Assembly: GCA_041391425.1 (NCBI GenBank)
Contig: JAWKNZ010000007.1
Coordinates: forward strand, 62,001-126,000
Reading direction: 5' to 3'
Origin: JAWKNZ01 sp041391425
GTDB taxonomy: Bacteria; Bdellovibrionota_B; Oligoflexia; Oligoflexales; JAWKNZ01
Length of the DNA stretch: 64,000 bases
Shown: one piece after another, positions 35,623-44,669 of the stretch
Numbering within the stretch: the stretch's first letter is position 1
How the letters are laid out: every line of letters begins with the position of its first letter
The notes under the pieces: generated by a model
The model's input: the letters and a program-made list of their open reading frames with translations, nothing else
What the model was told of the DNA's origin: nothing
Database searches by the model: none
Made by a program: the position numbers and the translations under genes

Positions 35623-36525
35623 CTATCTTAAAAGTGCTAATGCCATTTCAGGTATATTATTAGCCTGTGAAAGTACAGACAATCCACCTTGCTGTAGTAT
35701 TTTAGATTGAGTAAAGTTGGCGGTCTCTTCAGCAAAGTCGACATCCTTAATACGGCTCGTTGCAGCTGAAATATTTTCATGTGCAATCGATATGTTACTA
35801 ATAGTTGCATTAAGACGGTTCTGCTTAGCACCTAAAGTAGAGCGCATACCATTGATCTTACTCAGAGCCTGATCTAATACGTTTAATTTTTCAGCAGCCA
35901 TTTCTCTGGAAAAATCAGACTCCAACGGATTCTCATCTGGCCCAGGCCCTATCTGGGCCCCATCACTGGACAAGTTAAGCCCATCTTCTCCTGTTGCCTT
36001 AATAGACATGCCTTTTATATCAATAGACAGCGTATCTATTTGATCTCGTGCTCCAGCACCAACGTGAACCGTAAAATCTTCCATCGGATCACCATCAAGT
36101 GAACCGCCCCGCAGAAGAAAAATTCCGTTAAATTCAGTGGTAGCCGTAATTCGATCAATCTCATCCACCAACTCTAGATACTCGCGATTGGTAAACGATC
36201 GTTCCTTGTTACTAATTGTGTCAGAAGCAGCTTGAGTTGAAAGCTCTCTCAATCGAATAAGAATATTGGAAACCTCATTCATACCACCTTCAGCAACCTG
36301 CAACAATGAAACCCCATCCATCGCATTGCGCTTAGCTTGAGATAAAGATCGTGTGAATGCACGGTTTTGTTCAGCAATCGCCAAGCCCGCAGCATCATCA
36401 GAAGCTTTGTTAATGCGATAGCCACTAGACATTTTTGCCATACTTTCACTCATCATCGACGTTGTTTTTGACAATTGCCTTTGTGAGTTCAACGACTGTA
36501 CATTAGTTCTGATTCTTAAGCCCAT
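35623..36525 (-). CDS. Flagellin (paralogue 1)
   Basis: 300-residue flagellar filament subunit. The N-terminal D0/D1 region (M-G-L-R-I-R-T-N-V, S-S-G-Y-R-I-N-K-A-S-D-D-A-A-G-L-A-I) and the C-terminal D1/D0 region (S-R-I-K-D-V-D-F-A-E-E-T-A, Q-A-N-N-I-P-E-M-A-L-A-L-L-R) are complete. The variable centre is short, so outer domains D2/D3 are minimal, as in Bdellovibrio-type flagellins. It is exported by the flagellar type III system. A sigma-28-like promoter sits ~80 bases upstream and a strong terminator downstream, so it is an independent transcription unit, apart from the flagellin pair at 57-59 kb. Confidence 0.96.
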   Translation of the reverse strand: MGLRIRTNVQSLNSQRQLSKTTSMMSESMAKMSSGYRINKASDDAAGLAIAEQNRAFTRSLSQAKRNAMDGVSLLQVAEGGMNEVSNILIRLRELSTQAASDTISNKERSFTNREYLELVDEIDRITATTEFNGIFLLRGGSLDGDPMEDFTVHVGAGARDQIDTLSIDIKGMSIKATGEDGLNLSSDGAQIGPGPDENPLESDFSREMAAEKLNVLDQALSKINGMRSTLGAKQNRLNATISNISIAHENISAATSRIKDVDFAEETANFTQSKILQQGGLSVLSQANNIPEMALALLR

Positions 36526-36604
36526 TACCTATCCCTTCTCCTGCCACGATACAAAAGGTTAACAACAAAAATTCATATTTAACTTATGACCAAATATATT
36601 TTTG

Positions 36605-36631
36605 CTATCGCCCAACACTTGTTTTAGTTTA
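36605..36631 (-). promoter_or_regulatory. Sigma-28 (FliA)-like promoter of flagellin gene 1
   Basis: On the minus strand TAAA is followed after exactly 15 bases by GGCGATAG, six of eight matches to the FliA -10 consensus GCCGATAA. It predicts an ~80-base leader. Confidence 0.7.
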
Positions 36632-36702
36632 GTAAAAAATTTTTTAGAAAAAATAAAAACAGCTTGTAGGGGCTTAAAATAGAAAGGGAAAAATAAAATA
36701 CT

Positions 36703-37533
36703 TTATTTTTGACAAAATGCACAAAAAAACGTTGAGCGTCCTGCTAGCCGAACAGTCTCAATGTCATTTCCACACTGCACACAGGGTTTTTGAGACCGCC
36801 CATAAACTTTCAAATCAATCGCAAAATAGCCTTGATCCCCTTTTAGATTTTTATAATCCTTTAGGGTTGTGCCACCCGCTTTAATGGCGGCTTTTAAAGT
36901 CTTTTTAATGCTTTTTGCTATTTTCTGAAAAGATTTTAAATCCAAATTTTTACTTGGAAGCCTCGGGTCAATCCCAGCCATAAACAAAGATTCACAGGCA
37001 TATATATTACCGACCCCAACCACATTACCTGCATTCATCAAAAAGCTCTTAATAGGCACATTACATTGCCTGCTTTTCTCGTACAAATGTTGCGAAAGTC
37101 GAGGAGACTCCAAAGGCTCTGGCCCTAATGAGACTAGCAACTTATGCTTAGACCAATCAGAACCAAAATAAACATCAATCAAACCAAAACGCCTAGGATC
37201 TACATAATGCAAAAAACGAGAGCCTTCGACACCATTAACCTCTATGACAAAATGAGTATGTTTTATTTTTGGCTCCTTGGAACTAAAACATAGAACATTG
37301 CCTGTCATTCCAAGATGCAAAATAGCATTGCCAATATTTGTTTCAATAAGAATATATTTAGATCTTCTAAAAACACTTACAACTTTTTGCTCAACAAGAA
37401 TTTTTTTTAGTTCCTTCTTAGGGATGTTAGTTCTTAAATTGTCACGGTAAAACTTAATTGCAGAAATCTTATTTCCTACTAATACTTGATTCATTCCTCT
37501 TGCAACAGTTTCAACTTCGGGTAGTTCGGGCAT
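36703..37533 (-). CDS. mutM: Formamidopyrimidine-DNA glycosylase
   Basis: Bifunctional DNA glycosylase/AP lyase that removes 8-oxoguanine and formamidopyrimidines. It begins M-P-E-L-P-E-V-E-T-V-A-R-G, giving the catalytic Pro and Glu after Met removal. R-R-S-K-Y near residue 57 carries the conserved Lys. N-x-Y-A-C-E lies mid-protein, and a C-terminal zinc finger C-V-Q-C ... C-A-F-C is intact. The length of 276 is typical. It is flanked by a flagellin gene and transposase debris and looks monocistronic. Nothing in 37534-37755 is recognisable except a possible decayed transposase 5' end. Confidence 0.95.
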   Translation of the reverse strand: MPELPEVETVARGMNQVLVGNKISAIKFYRDNLRTNIPKKELKKILVEQKVVSVFRRSKYILIETNIGNAILHLGMTGNVLCFSSKEPKIKHTHFVIEVNGVEGSRFLHYVDPRRFGLIDVYFGSDWSKHKLLVSLGPEPLESPRLSQHLYEKSRQCNVPIKSFLMNAGNVVGVGNIYACESLFMAGIDPRLPSKNLDLKSFQKIAKSIKKTLKAAIKAGGTTLKDYKNLKGDQGYFAIDLKVYGRSQKPCVQCGNDIETVRLAGRSTFFCAFCQK

Positions 37534-37755
37534 TGGACCTCTAGCTTATTGGTAAATTAAGTTTTAAAATGGTATAGACAGTAATGCCCGTCCATACCCG
37601 CTTTTTTAGTAGTTTTTAGCATGTTTGAGATCAACTTAAAAGGTAAAGGATATTTCTAAAATTGACTATTGTATTTTGAGGCAACTAAGCAAATCGGTGG
37701 ACCATTTACCTTTTTCGATGACAAATTTATTTGCATAACGATCTGAGTAATTTTT

Positions 37756-38491
37756 ATGAGATTCATTGTTGAACTAAAAGAGAAAAATCCACGCTACGGC
37801 TGCCCCAAAATCGCATTTCTTGCGAATAATATTTTGGAAATAGAGATAGATGAATCCCTTGTCCGTAGAATTTTTAAAAAATATTACAAGCCTTGGCCTG
37901 GAGGTGGTCCCTCCTGGTTAGCTCCTATCGGTTGCGCGCCGGATAGGCTTTGGTCTTTGGATTTGTTCAGAATTGAATCCATTTTCTTAAAGTCATATTG
38001 GATCATGCTGGTAATGGACCAGTATACCCGGAAAATCGTGGGTTTTGCTGTTCACGAAAGTAGTCTAACAGGTGAATCAATCTGCTTCATGTTCAACAAA
38101 ATTATTGCAGGTAAGACGCCACCAAAGTATTTGAGTTCTGACAATGACCCATTCTTTTTGTATTGGCTCTGGAAGTCGAATCTTGAAATATGGAATTGAC
38201 GAGATCAAGAATGTTCCTAGTTGCCCTTGGAGCCACCCGTTTATCGAACGAAAAATTGGGAGCTATCGACAAGATTTTACTGATCACACACTGTTCTATT
38301 CCAAGCCTGATATTGAGGCCAAATTTTCCCACCACATCGATTATTTTAACAGATATCAAGTTCATGCTGCGCACGAAGGTAGAACTCCAAGAGAAAAAGA
38401 CGGCATCCGTGATCTCGAAACAATTAAGCTCGACGATTATCACTGGAAGCCAGTTTGCCGAGGCTTATTTCATGCTCCAATCGCGGCATGA
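37756..38491 (+). pseudogene. Integrase-core (rve) transposase, frameshifted and N-terminally truncated
   Basis: Frame 1 (37756-38199) encodes N-P-R-Y-G-C-P-K-I, then W-S-L-D-L-F-R and L-S-S-D-N-D-P of the DDE integrase core. The homologous sequence continues in the next frame (about 38175-38491) with E-I-K-N-V-P, S-H-P-F-I-E-R-K-I-G (carrying the catalytic Glu) and C-R-G-L-F-H-A-P-I-A-A at the end. A single-base shift around 38180-38198 breaks it, and the N-terminal DNA-binding region is missing. It could only be functional if the shift were programmed, for which I see no slippery site. Confidence 0.8.
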
Positions 38492-38874
38492 TTAGCAATT
38501 TTTAGAGAGACAACCTCATCCGTGAAACGCTTAGCTAACAAGGAGTTCACTATTGGGCTTTGGCAGGGTTTATTGAACGCAGGTAGCCGTTTTATGGTAA
38601 CATTGACAACCATAGCTTGAAACCCCCAGCTATTTACGCCGGATACGAATATCATGAGAAAATTAGGGGGTCAAAAAACAGTCTTTAAGAATAGATTTAA
38701 ACCACAAGACAATCACTGCGTCCATTTAAAAAACAAGCCATGCTACAAAGCCTGAACCTGGCAAAAATATTCGAATGATTGTATTATTGTTGCTATGCAA
38801 CTGAAGGGGGGATGATCAAATATTCTTTCTTTGTGTTGGTGATACTGCAATTTTGTGAAAAGGGTAGAAACTAT
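38492..38874. other. Intergenic region after the transposase remnant
   Basis: About 380 bases without a supported gene. It holds a GGGGG/CCCCC-containing inverted stretch near 38629-38670 that may be the end of the transposon, and the unused upstream frame of the following lipoprotein. Confidence 0.35.
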
Positions 38875-39672
38875 ATGGTGAAGCAAATTCTTTTTTTCTT
38901 ACTACTTACTTCATGCCAGAGCACCAGTAAACCGTCAGCTTCAAACATTGAAGGGACGATCTATCAGAACTGCCCTTCTGAGAACACTGTTTTAAATTTG
39001 TTGCACAGTGCAGAAGAATTAGCATGGTCTAGTCTATTGGGAAGTAAACTCGCTATCAGGTTTATGAAGCGGTATTTGTCATGTAGCGGAAAGGAAATGA
39101 AGCTTAGCCAGCAGGATTTTTTGATTTTGCATCCGGATATATTTTATGACAAAACTGCTGATGAACATCGAGCAAAGGCTGCGGTTTTGCTTAATAAGTG
39201 CATTGATTTTCCAACGACAGATCAATGGTCTGGGCGCTGGGCTGCGAAGTCATATGGAGCTACTTTAGGGAATTTTTACATAGATTATATATTCGATATA
39301 AGTTGCGAGATCAAAGACGATAATTCCTTTCACATCAACAATAAGTTGCATTTTAGCTACGAAGACGTGTGGGATTTCAATGGATCAAATCATAGACCAG
39401 TTGGTGAGGAGTCACGAGTATCTTTTGCAAGAAAATATTTAACGGGAAAGAGTTTTAAAATTTACGGTGAAATTGATCTGGAGAAAAATTTTTCGATGTC
39501 GAATGGACCTAATTTCGTGAAGACTGGCCCCATATCAAAGCGTCATGTTGAAGAACCATCTGAAGCTCTCAGACTATTACTTTATCGCACATTTGAAGAT
39601 TTGAACTATGAAAAGGATGCTGGACAGTATTCGTCTTTCGGGGAAATGATTAACTATTTTTTTGGTAGTTAA
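38875..39672 (+). CDS. Putative lipoprotein of unknown function
   Basis: 265 residues from ATG 38875, beginning M-V-K-Q-I-L-F-F-L-L-L-T-S-C-Q-S, a clean lipoprotein signal with lipobox L-T-S-C. AAGGG lies 10 nt upstream. The frame is open 32 codons further up, but that would bury the signal peptide. The mature protein has several Cys and Trp residues (W-S-G-R-W-A-A-K-S-Y) and no recognised domain. Its codon use looks less AT-biased than neighbouring genes, and it lies between mobile-element debris and a broken ankyrin gene, so it may be acquired. Its 3' end overlaps the ankyrin remnant on the other strand. Confidence 0.65.
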   Translation: MVKQILFFLLLTSCQSTSKPSASNIEGTIYQNCPSENTVLNLLHSAEELAWSSLLGSKLAIRFMKRYLSCSGKEMKLSQQDFLILHPDIFYDKTADEHRAKAAVLLNKCIDFPTTDQWSGRWAAKSYGATLGNFYIDYIFDISCEIKDDNSFHINNKLHFSYEDVWDFNGSNHRPVGEESRVSFARKYLTGKSFKIYGEIDLEKNFSMSNGPNFVKTGPISKRHVEEPSEALRLLLYRTFEDLNYEKDAGQYSSFGEMINYFFGS

Positions 39673-39967
39673 AAGTGCATGATAATTTGGTTGTGTCGCA
39701 AATTGTAGAGTTGTGTATCCAAATTCATGCAAAGGTGTGTTTCCTTCACCATCTTTAAAGTAAGGCAGCACCTGCACGTAGTAGAACGTTAGCAACAGAA
39801 GAAGAAATAGCGCCAAAAAGAGGTGTTTTACCAAAGTAATTAAAGTAAGGGTCAGCACCTAGTTTAATAAGTTTTTCGGCAATCTTTTCGTTATTCTTTA
39901 CGAATGAATAGAGGCAATAAATGGCCAAAAAAATGAAAAGGGCATAAATACTAAATTCAAAAGACAC
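39577..39967 (-). pseudogene. Ankyrin-repeat membrane protein broken by a frameshift
   Basis: The first frame (from 39967) has a membrane helix (F-S-I-Y-A-L-F-I-F-L-A-I-Y-C-L) and an ankyrin repeat (K-L-I-K-L-G-A-D-P, K-T-P-L-F-G-A-I). It reaches L-L-R-A-G-A and then stops within three codons. The next frame continues at once with P-Y-F-K-D-G-E-G-N-T-P-L-H-E-F. Restoring two bases near 39768 would give the canonical G-A-D-P-Y-F-K-D. The tail then runs antisense through the end of the lipoprotein gene. It is either a decayed gene or an assembly error. Confidence 0.65.
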
Positions 39968-40010
39968 TTACTAGCCACATTTAAATTTAAAAATATAGGT
40001 AAAAATACAA

Positions 40011-40541
40011 ATGGATAATGTCTTCTTTGAAAAAATAGACCCTAACAATCTAGAACAAGCCGAAGAGTTTGTTAGTTGGTATAAAAATCCCATTATGCTG
40101 AAAAATTGGGTTTTGCAAAACGAAAATAGCATTATAGAATTTAGAAAAGAAGACTTTCAAAAACAATTCACAAGTAATTCACAGTCTCTTGAAACACATG
40201 CATTTATGATAAAAATATCTGAAAAATATGTGGGTTATGGGCAGTTTTATATAAACCACCCTGTAGCCAAAACCAAAGATAATCGTGTCTGTTGGCCTAG
40301 CATAGCTATTGGTAACGATAACTTTAGAGGTAAAGGCTTCGGTCTGAAAGTTTGTCAAGAAATCCTAAGACTTGCAAAAAAGTTAAATTGCACCCACATT
40401 GAAGCGGGCGTCTTCGAGTTTAATCAAAGAATGAAAGATATCCTGTTAGAAAATGGATTTACCTTGATAGGAACACAAAAAAATAAAACCTTTGTAGACG
40501 GCAAATGGTGGTCATCAGAACATTATCTTATGAAAATATAG
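40011..40541 (+). CDS. GNAT-family N-acetyltransferase
   Basis: 176-residue acetyltransferase of the RimJ/RimL-like (Acetyltransf_3) kind. The acetyl-CoA pyrophosphate-binding motif is N-F-R-G-K-G-F-G near residue 104, followed by the amphipathic helix and F-N-Q-R-M-K-D-I-L-L-E-N-G-F-T of motif B. Substrate is unknown. TAGGT lies ~10 nt before ATG. The stop codon begins a 9-bp inverted repeat (40539-40582) shared with the convergent OmpA gene. Confidence 0.8.
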   Translation: MDNVFFEKIDPNNLEQAEEFVSWYKNPIMLKNWVLQNENSIIEFRKEDFQKQFTSNSQSLETHAFMIKISEKYVGYGQFYINHPVAKTKDNRVCWPSIAIGNDNFRGKGFGLKVCQEILRLAKKLNCTHIEAGVFEFNQRMKDILLENGFTLIGTQKNKTFVDGKWWSSEHYLMKI

Positions 40542-40629
40542 CTTTTTCCTGAAACATCCTTTTACAAACGCTTAAAAAGCTACATAGCCCGATGTACGAG
40601 TCATACAGATAAGATCATATACTGTTCAA

Positions 40630-41472
40630 CTAATTTATCGGATGCTCTACAACTTTTAACACTATCCTACGATTGTTAGCTCTATAACCAGCAACCATTG
40701 ATTGATCGACCTGTTCACCTTCGCCATAACCGACAGCGACAACACGCTCTGGATCAAATCCTAATTCCTCGATAAGATACTGCCTTACCGTTAAAGCACG
40801 TTGATAAGACTCAATCTGATTTTGACTAGACAAACCATTATGATCTGTATACCCCTCAACCATTAATAATGAAACTCGACTTTTAGCAAAAACTTCTGAA
40901 GCCTTTCTCAATGCATCAATACCAGAAGGGCTTAGCTCAAATGTTTCTGGGTTACCTTTCGGATCTTTAAATAATTGAAAATAAGGCAATGTCGTTTCCG
41001 GTGTCATGATTTTTGTTTTAGCTAAATTAATTTGCTTACGTTTTACATAGTCTCCAACCATAATACCTGGAAATTTTTGAAAAAGCGCCCGTGACATTAC
41101 CGACCCTTGCTGAATAACTTCAGCTATCGAATAAGTATCCTGCACTAGACGTATCTTAAGCTGCCCTGTGGGCACCACTATTTTTTGTGGCAACATGCGA
41201 TCATTTGATATTCTTGAATGATTACTAGTTTGCATTCTGCCATGTGATACGGGTGGATTAGAGGCTCGGTAGCTACTTAAAAGAAGACCGTCGATCACTC
41301 CTTGCATCATACCTGCATTAATCATCACTAAAGGATTATCGTTCTCAGATACGTCATTCAAAAAACTAACTACCTTCCATGGTTCAAACTCTATAGGCTG
41401 CTCTGGTGAATAAGAAAAAGCAGTGCTTTGACAAGCAATCAACAACAGACTAAATACTCTTAAACTTTTCAT
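40630..41472 (-). CDS. OmpA-domain envelope protein
   Basis: 280 residues from ATG 41472 (GAGGAT ~10 nt upstream; the frame opens 12 codons earlier, but this start gives a compact signal peptide). The signal segment is V-F-S-L-L-L-I-A-C-Q-S-T-A-F-S, with a possible lipobox Cys. The middle part is unassigned. The C-terminal ~110 residues form an OmpA/MotB-type peptidoglycan-binding domain: V-E-G-Y-T-D-H-N-G, Q-R-A-L-T-V-R-Q-Y-L, G-Y-G-E and A-N-N-R-R-I-V-L. It probably tethers the envelope to peptidoglycan, and is not a known stator partner. Monocistronic. Confidence 0.85.
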   Translation of the reverse strand: MKSLRVFSLLLIACQSTAFSYSPEQPIEFEPWKVVSFLNDVSENDNPLVMINAGMMQGVIDGLLLSSYRASNPPVSHGRMQTSNHSRISNDRMLPQKIVVPTGQLKIRLVQDTYSIAEVIQQGSVMSRALFQKFPGIMVGDYVKRKQINLAKTKIMTPETTLPYFQLFKDPKGNPETFELSPSGIDALRKASEVFAKSRVSLLMVEGYTDHNGLSSQNQIESYQRALTVRQYLIEELGFDPERVVAVGYGEGEQVDQSMVAGYRANNRRIVLKVVEHPIN

Positions 41473-41723
41473 TTCCGGTCTATCCTCTCTTACAATAAAT
41501 CCTGTCATCAGATCGACACTTAAAACTCAACTCATAAGCAAGCATATCGGCAAATATTGCATATACCTTCTTAAAATCCTACTCAGCCCAATAAAGCAGT
41601 GTTGGTTCAATGACAAAATAATGGTAAATATAAAGTTCTCGGCAGCAGCCCAATGTTCTGAACGGTAAAGTGAAGTAAAAGTATCAAAGCAATTAGAACA
41701 GAACCGAAAAGGAAGCTATATAA

Positions 41724-42737
41724 ATGCAAATGATTATAGAAAAACTACTTTCACAACATAAACTTAAAGACGACGAACTTTCATCAATATTCGAGCAAAT
41801 GTTTACAGGAAAACTAAGTGAAAGCCAAATAAGCTGTTTCCTTACTGCATGGCGCATCTGTGGTGAAAGCAAATCAGAATTATACACGGGAGCTGCGGCC
41901 ATGCGGCAACATGCCCAAAAGCCTACTATCAATCGCTCACTAGGCCCTTTAATGGACAATTGTGGTACTGGTGGCGATGGTTCACAAAGCTTTAATATCT
42001 CAACAGCCGCGGCAATTATAGCTGCTTCCGTGGGTTGTAAGATTGCTAAACACGGAAATCGCAGTATTTCTAGCAAATGTGGATCTGCAGATCTCTTGTT
42101 CGCAGCAGGTTTGCCAGATAATTTAAATCCACAGCAATCACTTACATTACTTGAAAAAACAGGTTTTACATTTTTTTTCGCTCCAAACTTTCATCCTGTT
42201 ATGAAGTATGTCATGCCCGTAAGAAAAGCCTTAGGAGTGCGCACTATTTTTAATCTTTTAGGGCCGCTAGCAAACCCTATAAATCCAGACTATCAAGTTA
42301 TCGGGGTAGGGATATCCAGTGCTTTATTGCCAATCGCAGAAGCAGCACAAAAGCTTAAAATAAAAAAAGCCCTAGTAATTCATTCCAAAGATGGTCTAGA
42401 CGAAATTAGCCCGGCAGATATAACAAATGGGTTTCTCGTAAACGAAGATAAAATTGAGCCGTTCACCTTTGACCCTCTTAGCGTTGGAATTAAAGGAAGT
42501 CTTTCTGATCTTAGGGGAGGGGAAGTTGAATTTAATTTAGACATCTTACATAAACTTTTAGCCAATGAAACGGTAAGTGCTAGAGATGCTGTAATACTTA
42601 ATGCAGCCACAGTAATTTGGCTTTATGGAAAAGCATCGTCAATTCAAGATGGATTAGAACAGGCAAATAAAGCTATTTCTTCATTTCATACGCGAGATTT
42701 TTTCAATCAGTGGTTAGAGAAAGCAAGAGAGGTATAA
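41724..42737 (+). CDS. trpD: Anthranilate phosphoribosyltransferase
   Basis: Second step of tryptophan synthesis: transfers phosphoribose from PRPP to anthranilate. PRPP and metal motifs are visible: D-N-C-G-T-G-G-D-G-S near residue 75, K-H-G-N-R-S-I-S-S, and N-L-L-G-P-L-A-N-P. The length of 337 is normal. AAGGAAG lies 8 nt before the ATG. It is followed after 4 nt by trpC. The other trp genes (E, G, F, B, A) are not in this window, so the pathway is split. Confidence 0.95.
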   Translation: MQMIIEKLLSQHKLKDDELSSIFEQMFTGKLSESQISCFLTAWRICGESKSELYTGAAAMRQHAQKPTINRSLGPLMDNCGTGGDGSQSFNISTAAAIIAASVGCKIAKHGNRSISSKCGSADLLFAAGLPDNLNPQQSLTLLEKTGFTFFFAPNFHPVMKYVMPVRKALGVRTIFNLLGPLANPINPDYQVIGVGISSALLPIAEAAQKLKIKKALVIHSKDGLDEISPADITNGFLVNEDKIEPFTFDPLSVGIKGSLSDLRGGEVEFNLDILHKLLANETVSARDAVILNAATVIWLYGKASSIQDGLEQANKAISSFHTRDFFNQWLEKAREV

Positions 42738-42741
42738 TCTA

Positions 42742-43539
42742 GTGAATAATATACTCGATGAAATTATCGCACATAAGAAAATAGAAGTTGAGCAACGAAA
42801 AAAGCAAAAATCCTATGCCAATATTCGCGCTTTAGCGGAAGAACACCTTGAGGCTAAAGATTTTGGCTGCGCACTGCTGCCCATGTCCGATGCACCCATT
42901 AGAATCATTGCAGAATGCAAAAAGATGTCACCAAGCAAAGGATTGATGTGCGTCAATTATAATCCAGCCAGTATTGCCAAAGCCTATGAAAAGGGTGGGG
43001 CAGCTGCAATCTCTGTGCTTACAGATGAGAAGTACTTTGGTGGAAGCCTTGAAGACTTAAAAAAAGTTCGAGACATCACAACACTACCAATATTACGCAA
43101 AGATTTTATTATCGACGAATATCAAATATTCGAAGCCCGTGCTGCAGGGGCTGATTCATTTTTACTCCTAAGCGGCGTCTTAGATTATGCCCAGCTGCAA
43201 TACTTTATCGAAATTGGCCGTGATCTTGGAATGGAGCCCCTTATAGAAAGTCACAACAAAGAACAGCTAGAGGCAGCACTTAAAACCGATGGGAAAATTT
43301 TAGGCATAAATAACAGAAACTTATCTACATTTTCAGTAGATCTGCAACACTCAAAGGAGCTCTATAACCAGGCAAAAGGCAACTTAAATCAGAGAGTGCT
43401 AGTTTGTGAATCAGGTATCAAAAATTCCTCTGATATAACAAAGATGAAAAAAGTCGGCTTTAAAGCTTTCCTAGTTGGAGAAGCTTTGATAACCAATGAT
43501 AATCACGAGGAAGCAGTACGCCAGCTCACTTTTAGCTGA
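42742..43539 (+). CDS. trpC: Indole-3-glycerol-phosphate synthase
   Basis: TIM-barrel enzyme that closes the indole ring from CdRP in tryptophan synthesis. The family segments are A-E-C-K-K-x-S-P-S-K-G near residue 55, L-T-D-E-K-Y-F-G-G-S, and I-L-R-K-D-F-I-I-D-E-Y-Q-I-F-E-A-R with the catalytic Lys; G-I-N-N-R-N-L and C-E-S-G-I follow. It starts with GTG 42742, 4 nt after trpD, consistent with translational coupling. It is monofunctional, with no TrpF domain fused. Confidence 0.95.
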   Translation: MNNILDEIIAHKKIEVEQRKKQKSYANIRALAEEHLEAKDFGCALLPMSDAPIRIIAECKKMSPSKGLMCVNYNPASIAKAYEKGGAAAISVLTDEKYFGGSLEDLKKVRDITTLPILRKDFIIDEYQIFEARAAGADSFLLLSGVLDYAQLQYFIEIGRDLGMEPLIESHNKEQLEAALKTDGKILGINNRNLSTFSVDLQHSKELYNQAKGNLNQRVLVCESGIKNSSDITKMKKVGFKAFLVGEALITNDNHEEAVRQLTFS

Positions 43540-43575
43540 CACTTATTTAGCCAGGCCCCCTTTAGGAGAATGCGC

Positions 43576-44598
43576 ATGACAAGTAGTTCTAAGGTCGACC
43601 TTTATAAAGAATCCGGGGTTGATGTTAAAAAAGGCGAAGAGCTTGTAGAATGGTTGCAAGAAAGCCAATCTCAGGCAGACAGCATCGTCTCCGGCATCGG
43701 AGGATTTGCTGCACTGTTCCGGCCTGATTTTTCCCAATATAAAGATCCGCTTTTAGTTTCAGGCGCCGATGGCGTCGGCACTAAATTACTGCTAGGCATA
43801 GAACATGAGCTTTTAGAAGGACTCGGCATCGATCTTGTAGCCATGTGCGTTAACGATTTATATACACTTGGGGCAACGCCATTATTTTTCCTCGATTATT
43901 TTGCAACCGGAAAACTCGAGACTGAACAGTTTAAAGCCATTCTGACTGGAATCAAAAAAGGCCTAGAGCAGTGCAACACAGCCCTTTTAGGGGGTGAAAC
44001 CGCCGAACTTCCAGGATTGTATGGTGACAAACATTTTGATTTAGCTGGTTTTGTGGTCGGTGTTGTTGATAAGGACAAAACACTAGGGGCACAAAATGTT
44101 AAGATCGACGATAAACTATATGCATTCCCATCGACAGGATTTCATAGCAATGGTTTTTCACTCATAAGAAAATGGCTTAAAAGCTCCGACCAATCAATGC
44201 AGTCTAAGCTTATTGAAAAGATTATGACACCGACAAAAATCTACTCCGAAGTTCCTAAAATCATGCAAATGATGGGCTTCGAAGGTATCCATGCAATTGC
44301 CAATATCACCGGTGGAGGTATTTCAGGAAATCTCCCTCGAGTCATGCCGGACAATGTTACCTGTTCTCTAGATTGGAATGCAATACGCTGCCCACAATGG
44401 ATGTCTGATTTTATAAAAGACTACGAAACAGATCTCAAAAGTTTGGAAAAAACCTTTAATTTAGGCATTGGCATGATCCTATCTATCGATAAAGATCATA
44501 CTAAAAAGTTTGAACAATCATGCGCAGAGGTTGGTATTGAAACTTATCAAATTGGCGAAGTACGTGAAGCCAAACAAGAAAGAATACACTACCAATAA
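43576..44598 (+). CDS. purM: Phosphoribosylformylglycinamidine cyclo-ligase (AIR synthetase)
   Basis: Fifth step of purine synthesis: ATP-dependent closure of FGAM to AIR. Begins with Y-K-E-S-G-V-D-V-K-K-G-E-E-L-V, then G-A-D-G-V-G-T-K, the nucleotide-linked V-N-D-L-Y-T-L-G, L-L-G-G-E-T-A-E and N-I-T-G-G-G. ATG 43576 has AGGAG at 7-nt spacing; the in-frame ATG at 43570 sits almost on the ribosome binding site. It follows trpC by 36 nt. The mix of tryptophan, purine and pyrimidine genes in one run may reflect shared PRPP-linked supply, but this is inference. Confidence 0.95.
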   Translation: MTSSSKVDLYKESGVDVKKGEELVEWLQESQSQADSIVSGIGGFAALFRPDFSQYKDPLLVSGADGVGTKLLLGIEHELLEGLGIDLVAMCVNDLYTLGATPLFFLDYFATGKLETEQFKAILTGIKKGLEQCNTALLGGETAELPGLYGDKHFDLAGFVVGVVDKDKTLGAQNVKIDDKLYAFPSTGFHSNGFSLIRKWLKSSDQSMQSKLIEKIMTPTKIYSEVPKIMQMMGFEGIHAIANITGGGISGNLPRVMPDNVTCSLDWNAIRCPQWMSDFIKDYETDLKSLEKTFNLGIGMILSIDKDHTKKFEQSCAEVGIETYQIGEVREAKQERIHYQ

Positions 44599-44669
44599 AT
44601 AACCAATTTTTACTTCTATAATTAATATAAAGCTATAACCCAAAGAAGGGAGTGAAATAAAAATCCGGA

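Noticed and set aside
40539..40582. TAGCTTTTT/AAAAAGCTA inverted repeat as a bidirectional terminator
   Set aside because: Loop of 26 bases and T-runs lie inside the stem, so termination is doubtful.
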